A DNA stretch of 64,000 nt from an uncultured bacterium. Lineage in GTDB: Bacteria; Cloacimonadota; Cloacimonadia; Cloacimonadales; Cloacimonadaceae. Below, piece by piece: positions 54,137 to 63,634 of this stretch (the first letter of the stretch is position 1; every line of letters starts with the position of its first letter). The notes beneath the pieces were generated by a model, which did no database searches, was not told where the DNA came from, and saw only the letters and a program-made list of their open reading frames with translations. The position numbers and the translations under genes were made by a program. The stretch spans positions 62,001-126,000 of the forward strand of contig CALLHY010000011.1 in the NCBI GenBank assembly GCA_938009275.1, read 5' to 3'.

Positions 54137-55039
54137 ATGCAAATTACCAAATTAGACCAGATGCTGGAAATCCTTGCCAACCGTCCGCGAAAGAGATTGG
54201 TTGCAGCCTGGGCAGTTGATGCTCATACCATCAATGCCGTTCACGAGGCCGTGGAATTGGGAATAATAGAAGCTACTCTTGTGGGCGATGAGGCAATCAT
54301 CAAAAAGATCTGCCACGAGCATAACCTGGACTGCAGCAAACTAACCATTGTGCATAATACCTCAGACACCGGCTCTGCAGCCATGGCGGTGGACATTATA
54401 AACTCAGGCCAGGGCGATTTTTTGATGAAAGGGCTCTTAACCACCGATCGCTATATGCGCGCTATTTTGAACAAAGAAAAGGGGCTGATGAATCCCGGTG
54501 CCATTCTCTCTCACATCACTGTGGCGGAGCTTCCTTGTTATCATAAGCTATTAATCTTTGGTGATGTTGCCATTATCCCGCTTCCGGATTTGAACCAGAA
54601 GATAGCCATTACCAACTATCTGATAAAAACCGCTCACTTCCTGGGCATCGAAAATCCCAAGGTGGCACTGCTTGCCGCCTCCGAACAGACACTTCCCAAA
54701 GTTCCCTCCTGCGCAGATGGCGCACTTATTTCCAAAATGGCACAACGCGGCCAGATAAAGGGCGGAATAATAGAGGGACCTCTGGGTATGGACATGATTG
54801 TGGACAAAGAAAGCGCGATTATAAAAGGTATAAACAGCGAAGTATGCGGCGATGCCGATTGCATCCTGTTCCCAAATATTGAGGCCGGAAACACCTTCTA
54901 CAAATCCAGCGTAAAGCTAATGAAAGGCGAGCTGGGTGCCATTGTAATGGGCGCAAGAGTGCCGTGTGTGCTAACTTCTCGCGGTGACAGCGAACGCAGC
55001 AAGCTATATTCCATAGCCCTGGCGGCAATGTTAGCCTAG
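54137..55039 (+). CDS. Phosphate acetyl/butyryltransferase family protein, paralogue 1
   Basis: 300 residues of the Pta/Ptb family, which moves acyl groups between CoA and phosphate. Supporting parts are AAWAVDAHTINAVHEAVELG, GDFLMKGLLTTDRYMRAILN, LLIFGDVAIIPLPDLNQKI and CDILFPN-like DCILFPNIEAGNTFYKS. Length fits the short Ptb type. AGGAAG precedes the ATG. A second copy follows three bases after, in an operon with rpiB and glyA. No acyl kinase gene lies in this window. Acyl preference (butyryl, isobutyryl or other) is not known. Confidence 0.88.
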   Translation: MQITKLDQMLEILANRPRKRLVAAWAVDAHTINAVHEAVELGIIEATLVGDEAIIKKICHEHNLDCSKLTIVHNTSDTGSAAMAVDIINSGQGDFLMKGLLTTDRYMRAILNKEKGLMNPGAILSHITVAELPCYHKLLIFGDVAIIPLPDLNQKIAITNYLIKTAHFLGIENPKVALLAASEQTLPKVPSCADGALISKMAQRGQIKGGIIEGPLGMDMIVDKESAIIKGINSEVCGDADCILFPNIEAGNTFYKSSVKLMKGELGAIVMGARVPCVLTSRGDSERSKLYSIALAAMLA

Positions 55040-55041
55040 AT

Positions 55042-55944
55042 ATGAAGAAACTAAACGAGATTGTAGAAAAAGTAAAAGCCAGGGCAAGCATCACCCGCAT
55101 TGCCGTGGCAGTGGCAGAAGATGAGAACACCATTGGAGCCATTATGCGCGCGGCAAATGATGGCTTCATAAATCCGATTCTTATCGGTTCCAAAGAGCGG
55201 ATAGAGCACCTGATAAGCAGCTATCCGCATAGAGAAATGCGCATCATAGACATCACAGACGAAGAAGCAGCCACCCGTGAAGCGGTTAGAATAGTTCGGG
55301 AAGGCGAAGCGGATGTGCTGATGAAAGGGCTGGTGGGCACCGACAAGTTTCTAAAAGCTGTGCTGAATAAAGAAAAGGGGCTAATGCCTCCCAAGGCAAC
55401 GCTTAGCTATACCTGCGCTTTGGAAATACCCGCCTATCGTAAACTGCTGTTTGTGTCCGACACTGCGGTATTGCCCTATCCCGATCTGGATCAGAAGATT
55501 GCCATGGTAAATTACAGCGTAAACATGGCACGTCGTTTAGGCGTTGATAAGCCCAAGGTAGCCCTTGTATCCTCTGTGGAGAAGGTTAACTGCGGCTTAC
55601 CCAATACGGTGGACTATGCGCTTATTAGCAAGATGGCAGAGCGCGGACAGATAAAGAACTGCATTGTTGACGGGCCGCTGGATGTATTTCTGGCTTGCGA
55701 TCCCAATAGCCTGGTTGTGAAAGGTGTAGATACCCCCATTGGCGGGGATGCAGACATCCTGATATTTCCCAGTTTGGAAGCGGCAAATAGCTTTTACAAA
55801 GGCTTGATGCTGTTCGCCGGAGCTGAGCTGGCAGGAATGCTTCAGGGAACCAGTAAGCCATGCGTGGTGATGAGCCGCGGAGAAAGTGAAGACTCTAAAT
55901 ATTATTGCATAGCCTTAAGCTGTTTAATGGTGGAGGATATATGA
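55042..55944 (+). CDS. Phosphate acetyl/butyryltransferase family protein, paralogue 2
   Basis: 300 residues, the same family and length as the upstream gene. Shared motifs are ADVLMKGLVGTDKFLKAVLN, LLFVSDTAVLPYPDLDQKI and DADILIFPSLEAANSFYKG. Conservation between the two is moderate and spread over the whole length, so this is an old tandem duplication rather than a recent one. The two may form a heteromer or have different acyl preferences. The stop overlaps rpiB as ATGA. Confidence 0.88.
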   Translation: MKKLNEIVEKVKARASITRIAVAVAEDENTIGAIMRAANDGFINPILIGSKERIEHLISSYPHREMRIIDITDEEAATREAVRIVREGEADVLMKGLVGTDKFLKAVLNKEKGLMPPKATLSYTCALEIPAYRKLLFVSDTAVLPYPDLDQKIAMVNYSVNMARRLGVDKPKVALVSSVEKVNCGLPNTVDYALISKMAERGQIKNCIVDGPLDVFLACDPNSLVVKGVDTPIGGDADILIFPSLEAANSFYKGLMLFAGAELAGMLQGTSKPCVVMSRGESEDSKYYCIALSCLMVEDI

Positions 55945-56375
55945 AACTGGCAATAGCGTCCGATCATGCCGGATATGCCCTGAAAGAAGCTATCAAGCAG
56001 GCATTTATCGAGCATACCTTTGTAGATTTTGGTGCAGGCGGGGAGTATAGCGTAGATTATCCAGATACCGGCTTTCCTGCTGCTCAGGCAGTGGCAGAAG
56101 GGCTTTGCGAAATGGGAATACTGATCTGCGGAAGCGGAATTGGCATGAGCATTACAGCCAACAAGGTTCCCGGCATCCGCGCTGCTCTTTGCAACATTAG
56201 CGATACAGCCAGACTGTCACGCATGCATAACAATGCCAATGTGCTGGTGCTGGCTGGCAGATTTACCGCTGTGGCATACGCCCTGCAGATAGTAGAGACC
56301 TGGCTCGCCACTCCCTTTGAAGGCGGCAGACATCAAACAAGAATAGATAAAATACATCAAGGAGAAAGGTCATGA
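55941..56375 (+). CDS. rpiB: Ribose-5-phosphate isomerase B
   Basis: 144 residues of the RpiB/LacAB family. The N-terminal AIASDHAGYALKEAI carries the Asp and His of the substrate site, and ILICGSGIGMSITANK carries the catalytic Cys and phosphate-binding loop. SRMHNNANVLVLAGR is the usual closing segment. It interconverts ribose 5-phosphate and ribulose 5-phosphate. It overlaps both neighbours by four bases (ATGA), so expression is coupled to the acyltransferases and glyA; rpiB-glyA neighbours are common in bacteria. Confidence 0.95.
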   Translation: MKLAIASDHAGYALKEAIKQAFIEHTFVDFGAGGEYSVDYPDTGFPAAQAVAEGLCEMGILICGSGIGMSITANKVPGIRAALCNISDTARLSRMHNNANVLVLAGRFTAVAYALQIVETWLATPFEGGRHQTRIDKIHQGERS

Positions 56376-57670
56376 AACACATTCAAATGTATGACCCCGA
56401 ATTATACGCAGCCATGACGGCAGAGCTGGTTAGGCAGCGTGAAAATCTGGAACTTATCGCCAGTGAGAACTTCACTTCCATGTCTGTTATGGAAGCTCAG
56501 GGCAGCGTGTTAACCAATAAATATGCAGAAGGTTACCCCTATCGCTGGAGCAAGAAAACCGGACAGATTAACTATAAGCTCTATGGTCGTTATTATGGCG
56601 GTTGTGAATACATAGACGAAGTGGAAAAGCTTGCCATAGAGCGTGCGAAACAGCTATTTGGTGCCGACCATGCCAACGTTCAGCCCCACAGTGGCTCTCA
56701 GGCTAATATGGCTGCCTATTTTGCCCTGGTGAAGCCGGGAGACACAGTTTTATCTTTGGAGCTGTCACACGGTGGTCATCTAACCCATGGGCACCCGCTT
56801 TCATTTAGTGGTCAGTTTTACAACATCATACACTATCAAGTAAACAAAGTTAATGAGCAGTTCGATTATGAAGAGATTGAACGCCTTGCCAAAGAGCACA
56901 AACCGCAGATGATTCTAACCGGAGCATCAGCCTATCCGCGTAAGATAGATTTTGCCCGTTTCCGTGCCATTGCAGATATGGTTGGGGCAAAGTTCATGGT
57001 GGATATGGCGCATATAGCCGGTTTGGTGGCAGCAGGCTTGCACGATAATCCTGTTCCCTATGCCGATGTGGTAACCACTACCACCCACAAGACTCTGCGT
57101 GGTCCGCGTGCCGGGCTTATCCTTTGCAAAGATGAATTTGCCAAAGAGATAGATGCCAAGGTGTTCCCCGGTATTCAGGGCGGGCCTTTGATGCACGCCA
57201 TCGCAGGTAAAGCAGCAGCATTTTATGAAGCCTTGCAACCTGCTTTCAAGGCCTATCAGCAGAATGTGGTAAACAACGCAGCTACGCTGGCAGATGCCTT
57301 GATGTCCGAAGGCTTTAAGCTGGTATCCGGTGGAACAGACACACATCTGATGCTGGTAGATCTCGGCCCCGAAGAACAGGGCGGCCCCAGCGGCAAGAAG
57401 ATGGAAGAAGCTCTGGATTTGGCTGGCATTACCGCCAATAAGAACACAGTTCCCTTCGATACCCGCAGTCCCTTTGTAGCAAGCGGTATCAGACTGGGCA
57501 CACCCTCAGTAACCACGCGTTTGATGGGCACCGAAGAGATGAAGACCATTGCCAGACTGATTAAGAAAGTGCGTGACAATCACGAAGACGAAACCGCACT
57601 TGCCGCAGTAAAAGAAGAGGTGCGCAGCTTAACTGCCAGATTCCCCCTGTATCCCGAAATTATAGTGTAG
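56372..57670 (+). CDS. glyA: Serine hydroxymethyltransferase
   Basis: 432 residues. PLP enzyme that interconverts serine and glycine using tetrahydrofolate. Family motifs: LELIASENFTSMSVMEAQGS, TNKYAEGYPYRWSKKTGQIN, VNVQPHSG-like HANVQPHSGSQANMA, VDMAHIAGLVAAG and the PLP-Lys in TTTTHKTLRGPRAG. The C-terminal domain has FDTRSPFVASGIRLGTPSVT. The length is standard. The start overlaps the rpiB stop, with AAGGAGAAAGG upstream. The folate substrates depend on FolC (27910). Confidence 0.96.
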   Translation: MKHIQMYDPELYAAMTAELVRQRENLELIASENFTSMSVMEAQGSVLTNKYAEGYPYRWSKKTGQINYKLYGRYYGGCEYIDEVEKLAIERAKQLFGADHANVQPHSGSQANMAAYFALVKPGDTVLSLELSHGGHLTHGHPLSFSGQFYNIIHYQVNKVNEQFDYEEIERLAKEHKPQMILTGASAYPRKIDFARFRAIADMVGAKFMVDMAHIAGLVAAGLHDNPVPYADVVTTTTHKTLRGPRAGLILCKDEFAKEIDAKVFPGIQGGPLMHAIAGKAAAFYEALQPAFKAYQQNVVNNAATLADALMSEGFKLVSGGTDTHLMLVDLGPEEQGGPSGKKMEEALDLAGITANKNTVPFDTRSPFVASGIRLGTPSVTTRLMGTEEMKTIARLIKKVRDNHEDETALAAVKEEVRSLTARFPLYPEIIV

Positions 57671-57700
57671 CTTAGCCACAAAAATAGTTCAGAGGCAGCG

Positions 57701-58633
57701 ATGAAGAAAGACAAAACAAACTCCTTTCGCATCGCTGCCTTTGATTTTGGCAGCAACGCTATGAAATGCCTGATAGCAGAATATACAAGCAAAGTCCTTA
57801 CCTATCTACAGGAGTATCGCTATCAAAACCGCCTGGGGAGTTCAATTGACACAAAGGGAAGCATTAGCCAGGCGGCAATAGATGATACCATCATGGGGGC
57901 AAAAAAACTGCTGCAGAAATGTATTCAGCACCACGTTAATAGATATCTGGCTGTAGGCACAGAAGCACTTAGGAAAGCAGTTAACACAGCAGAGCTTGTG
58001 TCTCGATTACACACTGAGACTGGCTTAGACTTGCAGATTATCAGCCCGGATAGGGAAGCTAATCTTGCCTGGCAGGGAGTAATGGGCGGAGTTGAGGCCA
58101 AATACAATAGTATCCTTTTGGTAGACAGTGGGGGAGCCAGCACAGAGCTTATCTGCGGAAACACAAATAGAATTGTGGATATATCCAGCGTTCCCTTGGG
58201 TGCGGTTAACCTTGCTAAGTCCTGTATAAAGTCCGACCCCATTTCCGTACCAGACTTTAACAGGCTACATGGCTGTATCGCGGAATCCTTCGAAAGCTTA
58301 TCTCTGATGCCCAATATTGTTATTGGGGTTGGCGGTGGCTTTACAGCCTGCGCCAAGGTGGCAATGGGAAAAGATGACTATCCAGCCTTGATGCAAGAAT
58401 TGTTTCCCTTAACCAGGGATGAACTGATCAGGCAGGTAAATCTTTTACGCAATACAAACCTGCTCGAACGCAAACAAATACCCGGCATGGAGGCAGAAAG
58501 AGCAGATATCCTTATCGTATCGGCATTAATAGCCCTTAGAATCATTGATCTGTGCCAGACCGATAGTATGTATATAAGCGTTCGTGGATTGCGTCACGGA
58601 CTAATAAACAGCATGCTTCCGGTAATAAGTTGA
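57701..58633 (+). CDS. Ppx/GppA family phosphatase
   Basis: 310 residues of the ASKHA fold. The phosphate-1 loop is FDFGSNAMKCLIAE and the second is LVDSGGASTELICG; VGTEALRKAVN and GVGGGFTACAKVA are typical of exopolyphosphatase/guanosine pentaphosphatase proteins. The short single-domain form lacks the C-terminal HD region. It hydrolyses polyphosphate or pppGpp and so may affect stress signalling. It is 30 bases after glyA on the same strand. Confidence 0.9.
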   Translation: MKKDKTNSFRIAAFDFGSNAMKCLIAEYTSKVLTYLQEYRYQNRLGSSIDTKGSISQAAIDDTIMGAKKLLQKCIQHHVNRYLAVGTEALRKAVNTAELVSRLHTETGLDLQIISPDREANLAWQGVMGGVEAKYNSILLVDSGGASTELICGNTNRIVDISSVPLGAVNLAKSCIKSDPISVPDFNRLHGCIAESFESLSLMPNIVIGVGGGFTACAKVAMGKDDYPALMQELFPLTRDELIRQVNLLRNTNLLERKQIPGMEAERADILIVSALIALRIIDLCQTDSMYISVRGLRHGLINSMLPVIS

Positions 58634-58702
58634 TTGCTTGGAATGTTTTATGCATTAAACTATTTTAGAAGTGAAAGAATAGAACCCTGGAGGTTTATGT
58701 CC

Positions 58703-60544
58703 ATGCGTTTACGTACTAAGATGTTAATATTGGCGATACTTGCATTGCTATCGCTAAATATGGTGTATGCTCAATCGGTTAAGTTTAACCTGTCTGCCAA
58801 TAATCTGAAACCCGGAGAAAGAGGCATGTTGCGGGCTACCCTTATTATTCCTCAGGGACAAAAGCAGTCTTTCGATCCTAATGCCCCAGAGTATTTTTAT
58901 CTGGAAGCCAGCCACCCGGATATCAGCTTTGGTAAGCTTGTTTACCCCAAGGCTACCAAGGTGGTGTCAGACACTGAATGGCAATACTACCCACAGGTTA
59001 CCCTTAGTTTGCCCTTCAAGGTTAAAAGCACCGCCAAAGCAGGCGAAAAGCAGATAAAAGCTATTCTGGCTTATAACCTTTGCTTCGACAGCGGGATGTG
59101 TAATCCGCCCGAAGAGGAAGAAGGCATTCTAAAACTAAGCGTTGTGTCTTTGGCTCCCGATACTGCGGTTAGCACAGAAAATGTAGTAGCTCAGAATGAA
59201 GAAGCAGTGGAGGATACTGCGGAAAGCGTGGTTACCTCTGAGCCAATGGAAGCCGAGCCTCTGGAAGCAGCAAAAGAAGCAGTAGTTTGGCAAGAGATAC
59301 TGAAGTTTATCCTACTCGCCTTCCTAGGTGGGATAATTCTAAACATCACTCCCTGCGTATTGCCAATCTTACCCATCCGCATTATGAGCATTATGAATCA
59401 GGCACAAAAAGACAGAAGTAAGGTTTTGAGGCATACTTTGGTATATACACTTGGCGTACTGATATCATTTGGTGTGATGGGTGGTGTGTTTATCGCTTTG
59501 CAACAGGCTGGAGAATCAGCCGGATGGGGCTTGCAAAACCAGAATCCCGGCTTTGTGATAAGCCTTATGGCGATAGTATTTGTTTTTGCCCTATCGTTAC
59601 TTGGCATCTTTGAAATTCACGCCCCTGGCATGAATGCCGCCACGAAAGCCACAAGTAAGGGTGGTTATAGCGGCTCGTTCTTTGGTGGCATCTTTGCATT
59701 CTTGATGGCCATCTCATGCACAGGTCCTTTCTTAGGAGCGGCCTTGCCCTTTGCATTAAAGATGGCACCTCCTTTGATGATGCTGTTTTTCCTTACAATC
59801 GGCTTGGGATTTGCCTTCCCCTTTTTGCTAATCGGAATGGTGCCCAAAGCCCTGAAGATAATCCCCAAACCCGGTGATTGGATGGTTCTATTCAAAGAAC
59901 TGATGGGCTTTGTACTCCTGTATATAGTTTACACCCAGCTAAAAACCCTTATGCTACTTACCGATGCCGACTACTTCCTGAAAGTAATCTGGTTCATGCT
60001 CTGTCTCGGCTTTGCGGTTTGGCTATATGGTCGCTTTGTCCGCATGGAAAATAGCAAGGCTACCCAGTGGATTTTTACCTTTGTATCCTTAGCGATTATA
60101 ATTGCCTCAGCAGTTGTGTATCTGCCCTACAAAGAGAATCATGCTGTTGCCACCGAACAGCTTAGCGGTGATATGCAGCCTGCGCCACACGCACCTGAGG
60201 GCTGGTATATATTTAACGAAGCGTTGTTCGATAAGCTGATGGCAGAGGGCAAGCCCGTGTTCCTGGATATCGGGGCAGCCTGGTGTAAAAACTGTACTAC
60301 TAACGAGAAAACGGTTCTTTTCACCAAAGGCACTATGCAAGAGTTTTCCGACAAAGGTGTAGTATTATTAAGAGGTGATTTTACCAAGCGCGATGAAAAC
60401 CTGCTGGCGTGGATAAAAAAGCATAACCGCGCCGGAGTGCCATTCAATGCGCTCTACATACCCGGCGAAGAGCCATATCTCTTTGGCGAACTTATCAGCA
60501 AGTCCGATGTCAGCAATGCCCTGGCAAGGATCAAGGGAGAATAA
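58703..60544 (+). CDS. dsbD: Thiol:disulfide interchange protein DsbD
   Basis: 613 residues. Signal peptide MRLRTKMLILAILALLSLNMVYAQ is followed by an alpha-type periplasmic domain with C-x5-C (CFDSGMC), a linker and an eight-helix membrane core with paired Cys in ITPCVLPILP and ISCTGPFLGA. The C-terminal thioredoxin-like domain has GAAWCKNCTTNE. It carries reductant from cytoplasmic thioredoxin to the periplasm. I chose ATG 58703 because GGAGG lies nine bases upstream; ATG 58697 is possible. It leads a redox operon with the next four genes. Confidence 0.93.
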   Translation: MRLRTKMLILAILALLSLNMVYAQSVKFNLSANNLKPGERGMLRATLIIPQGQKQSFDPNAPEYFYLEASHPDISFGKLVYPKATKVVSDTEWQYYPQVTLSLPFKVKSTAKAGEKQIKAILAYNLCFDSGMCNPPEEEEGILKLSVVSLAPDTAVSTENVVAQNEEAVEDTAESVVTSEPMEAEPLEAAKEAVVWQEILKFILLAFLGGIILNITPCVLPILPIRIMSIMNQAQKDRSKVLRHTLVYTLGVLISFGVMGGVFIALQQAGESAGWGLQNQNPGFVISLMAIVFVFALSLLGIFEIHAPGMNAATKATSKGGYSGSFFGGIFAFLMAISCTGPFLGAALPFALKMAPPLMMLFFLTIGLGFAFPFLLIGMVPKALKIIPKPGDWMVLFKELMGFVLLYIVYTQLKTLMLLTDADYFLKVIWFMLCLGFAVWLYGRFVRMENSKATQWIFTFVSLAIIIASAVVYLPYKENHAVATEQLSGDMQPAPHAPEGWYIFNEALFDKLMAEGKPVFLDIGAAWCKNCTTNEKTVLFTKGTMQEFSDKGVVLLRGDFTKRDENLLAWIKKHNRAGVPFNALYIPGEEPYLFGELISKSDVSNALARIKGE

Positions 60545-61666
60545 ATGAGATACATAAGCCTTTTATTGCTGCTTCTTGCACTGCTCAGTTCCTGCGACCG
60601 CTATGAGCATAACTACAAGGCTCCGTTGGTTCTGAACTTTGATGAAGCGGTATTTAGCCCTCTTCAAGATGCTTTCAACCAATCCGATGCTACTGATTTG
60701 AGCTTGGTTATGGGCTTTTATGCCGATGATTATCTGCATTTTGGAGTAAGTAAATCTGACTGGGAATTGCAGCTTAGAACCATGATCAGTGGCGTCCAGA
60801 ATCCAGTTTTTGAGGTTAGCTATGGCTCTTCCATGCAGCAAAATGCTACTAATGCTATAGCTAATTGGCAGCTAAAAATAAGCGATCCTGATAGTAAGCG
60901 AGTTATTGCCGACAGCACCTTCGTAGGGGAGAGGCTGGTGAAGATAGACGACAAATGGCTGCTAAAGGGCAACCAAATGATCTGCGAACCCCCTGCTGGC
61001 AAGCAACTGGTTATAGCTGAATACTTCACATATCGCACCTGCCAAAATTGCCCGCAAGCAGAAGCCAAACTAAAAGAGATGTATCTACAATATCCGGGAA
61101 ACTTTACCTATCTGGAGCATCACACCAGCGGTGGACTGGAGATTGATGGAGATCAAACGCACAATTACTACTCTGCCCTAACTCCACCGGTATCGGTATT
61201 CAACGGCATGGACAAGGTTACCCAAAGCTCTGCTGCTTCACTGGCGCAATACCAGAGCCTGGTGGATAGCTATGTACAAATTGACACACCCATTCGTTAC
61301 CAGATTCACAGCACCCCCACAGTAAGCGGCAGATACCTGACCGGAGCAGTGAAGCTCACTCCGCTTACCGAACTGGATCAAAGCGAGATGGTGCTGAACT
61401 ACGTTATATATGAAGAAGAATCGTCCCTGGCCAACATTATGACTCCTAATGTGCCCTTGCGCCATGTAGTGCGCGCCAAAGGCACAATGAGTTTGAACGG
61501 AGTAAACCTTAACAATCCCATAGATATAAACCTCACCTCCACCGTTGATCTTCCCGAAGACATTAAACTGGTGGTTTTCGCCCAAAAGAGGCCAGCAACC
61601 TTCCAAAACAACGCAACAATCTATGGCGGACTGGAGATTCCCATATTCCGCAAGGGAGAGAAATAA
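60545..61666 (+). CDS. Lipoprotein with NTF2-like and CxxC thioredoxin-fold regions
   Basis: 373 residues. The lipobox LLSSC places the lipid-modified Cys at residue 17. An NTF2/SnoaL-like part (about 30-145) is followed by a thioredoxin-fold segment with AEYFTYRTCQNCPQAEAKL (CQNC) and a C-terminal beta-sandwich like those in Omp28-type proteins. It begins directly after the dsbD stop codon. It is probably anchored in an envelope membrane and reduced by DsbD; the client is unknown. Confidence 0.82.
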   Translation: MRYISLLLLLLALLSSCDRYEHNYKAPLVLNFDEAVFSPLQDAFNQSDATDLSLVMGFYADDYLHFGVSKSDWELQLRTMISGVQNPVFEVSYGSSMQQNATNAIANWQLKISDPDSKRVIADSTFVGERLVKIDDKWLLKGNQMICEPPAGKQLVIAEYFTYRTCQNCPQAEAKLKEMYLQYPGNFTYLEHHTSGGLEIDGDQTHNYYSALTPPVSVFNGMDKVTQSSAASLAQYQSLVDSYVQIDTPIRYQIHSTPTVSGRYLTGAVKLTPLTELDQSEMVLNYVIYEEESSLANIMTPNVPLRHVVRAKGTMSLNGVNLNNPIDINLTSTVDLPEDIKLVVFAQKRPATFQNNATIYGGLEIPIFRKGEK

Positions 61667-61668
61667 AC

Positions 61669-62160
61669 ATGAAAGTGCTACTTATATGCATAAGTCTTAT
61701 ACTCCTTAGTGCCCTGTTATTCGCAGATACCATGCCGGATTTCCGACTTCCAGATGCCACCGGCAAGAACGTTAGCTTAGAGAGTCTTTTAAATAAAGGA
61801 CCAATTCTGATAGACTTTTGGGCAGATTACTGCAATCCCTGCAAGATCGCTATGCCCTATTTGAACGATTTGGCAAACAAATATGATTCACTTACCGTGG
61901 TGCTGATCTCCATCGATTCACCCAAAAACCAGATGAAAGCCAAGAATTACCTTAAAGGTAAGAACTATAAGTTCGTAACCCTCTTTGACAGCGAAAAGAC
62001 ATTGGCAAAGAAACTGAATGTAGTGAACCCACCCCATTCCTTTATTTTGGACAGAAATGGCGAGATAAGTTACACTCACGTAGGTTTTGAGCCGGGAACA
62101 GAAGCTACTTACGAACAGCACATCCGCAGCCTTATGGGCTTGGAAACCGAGGCGGAATAG
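61669..62160 (+). CDS. TlpA/ResA-like secreted thioredoxin
   Basis: 163 residues. Signal peptide MKVLLICISLILLSALLFAD, then an AhpC/TSA-type fold with active-site DFWADYCNPCKIAMPYL (CNPC) and the later PPHSFILD segment containing the cis-Pro. It is likely a periplasmic thiol reductant that receives electrons from DsbD, and may serve heme or metal-centre assembly in other bacteria. Gaps to neighbours are 2 and 0 bases. Confidence 0.9.
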   Translation: MKVLLICISLILLSALLFADTMPDFRLPDATGKNVSLESLLNKGPILIDFWADYCNPCKIAMPYLNDLANKYDSLTVVLISIDSPKNQMKAKNYLKGKNYKFVTLFDSEKTLAKKLNVVNPPHSFILDRNGEISYTHVGFEPGTEATYEQHIRSLMGLETEAE

Positions 62161-63609
62161 ATGAAAATAAAGCTATTTCTATTGCTTATATCCCTTGCGC
62201 TGTGCCTCGGATTAAGTGGACAAAATACTCTTTCCATAAATGGGCTAAACGAAGCCCAATTCATCTACCGGACTGCTGAAGACTCACTTAATGCCTATTT
62301 CCGCGATAGCTTTGCCTTCAGCCTGGCTTATAGAAACTTCAGCTTTGGCATGAAATACATCGCCGAACTGCCCAAGTATTCAACCCAACAACAGGAACTG
62401 ATGGACAATCTTGATCCTAACAAACTGCAGCTTGGCTGGCAAGAGCTATATGTATCATACGCCAAAGATGCCTTCAGCATTCACGCCGGCACTACTGAAG
62501 AGAGCTTTGGTAACGGGCTCAGCTTTCGCAGTTATCACGATCTGGAATTCGATGAAGATCACCGGATAAACGGCTTCTTATTCAAGTATGATGATAACTT
62601 TAAGATAAAAGCTCTGTACGGTGCCATTGAAAGCCCGGACTATGCGTTAAAATATGATTTGGTATACGGAGCTGATTTAATGTCCCCATACGCATACGGT
62701 GTGCGTTTGGGTGCCTCTGCGTTAAGTATGCGCAATCTGGGCGCAATGAATAATTACGCTCAAAGGGACGTGTATAGCGGAAGAATGCTGATAACCTGGG
62801 ATATGCTGGATGCCTATGCCGAATATGCCGGTAGTGAGGCATATAAACAGCCGGGGCTTTCCACCAGTTTTGGAAAAGCAATTTATGCCAATGCCGATTT
62901 CAATCTGGGAGTTATCCAGCTTGGAGGTGCATACAAGCTATATGATGACTTCCAATACCGCCTTCATGATCTCGCAATGGCCAACTATCACAATGAAACC
63001 CTCTCCGATGCATTGGCCTCGGGAGTGGACGAGGAAGGTTGGCAAATCCGCAGCACCATCACCATTGGCGAAGCCGCAAATCTAAATGTAGACTACGCAG
63101 AAGCCTGGGATAGTTCTAAGCTGAAACAGATGAACGATCTTTATACCGCAATGGATTGGATGCTGGGTTCGCTATGGCTGGAAACCGCATACTCCCATGT
63201 AGAAAAGGTGGATGATGCTTCATCGTATTGGCAAAAGGAAACCACCCCCGCTCTTAGCCTCGGCTTTCCTGTGATGGGCAAACAAGTGCAGCTAAAAAGC
63301 GAGTTTAAGATGGCAGAAAAGCAAAGCTTCGCGGTTGTTGCAGAGCACTATGAACCGAAGCTGCAACTGGATACTGCAATTGGTAAACTATCACTTTCAG
63401 CAGCCCTGCAGAGCAATTGGGAAGATTTTGATGCCATTATGGACAGCAGATATTGGCCGGCAGTGGAAGTGAAATACCCTGTCGCCAGCCATAGCGATTT
63501 AGTGCTCTTTGCCGGCAAGGAAGCCGGAGGTAAGATTTGCCGCAATGGAGTTTGCCGTTATGTTTCTGCCTTCCAGGGAATCAAAGCCGAACTATCCACC
63601 CGTTTTTAA
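62161..63609 (+). CDS. Outer-membrane beta-barrel protein, DUF6029-like
   Basis: 482 residues. After signal peptide MKIKLFLLLISLALCLGLSG comes a protein made of alternating strands with many Tyr and Gly, ending in AELSTRF, where the terminal Phe fits outer-membrane insertion. Stretches such as ISIHAGTTEESFGNGLSFRS-like AFSIHAGTTEESFGNGLSFR and VDYAEAWDSSKLK resemble DUF6029 proteins of Bacteroidota. It carries a C-x4-C (ICRNGVC) near the C-terminus, which may be a disulfide and a client of the redox genes upstream. It abuts the TlpA-like gene with no gap. Confidence 0.78.
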   Translation: MKIKLFLLLISLALCLGLSGQNTLSINGLNEAQFIYRTAEDSLNAYFRDSFAFSLAYRNFSFGMKYIAELPKYSTQQQELMDNLDPNKLQLGWQELYVSYAKDAFSIHAGTTEESFGNGLSFRSYHDLEFDEDHRINGFLFKYDDNFKIKALYGAIESPDYALKYDLVYGADLMSPYAYGVRLGASALSMRNLGAMNNYAQRDVYSGRMLITWDMLDAYAEYAGSEAYKQPGLSTSFGKAIYANADFNLGVIQLGGAYKLYDDFQYRLHDLAMANYHNETLSDALASGVDEEGWQIRSTITIGEAANLNVDYAEAWDSSKLKQMNDLYTAMDWMLGSLWLETAYSHVEKVDDASSYWQKETTPALSLGFPVMGKQVQLKSEFKMAEKQSFAVVAEHYEPKLQLDTAIGKLSLSAALQSNWEDFDAIMDSRYWPAVEVKYPVASHSDLVLFAGKEAGGKICRNGVCRYVSAFQGIKAELSTRF

Positions 63610-63634
63610 GTATAAATACCATTAGGAGACACAC

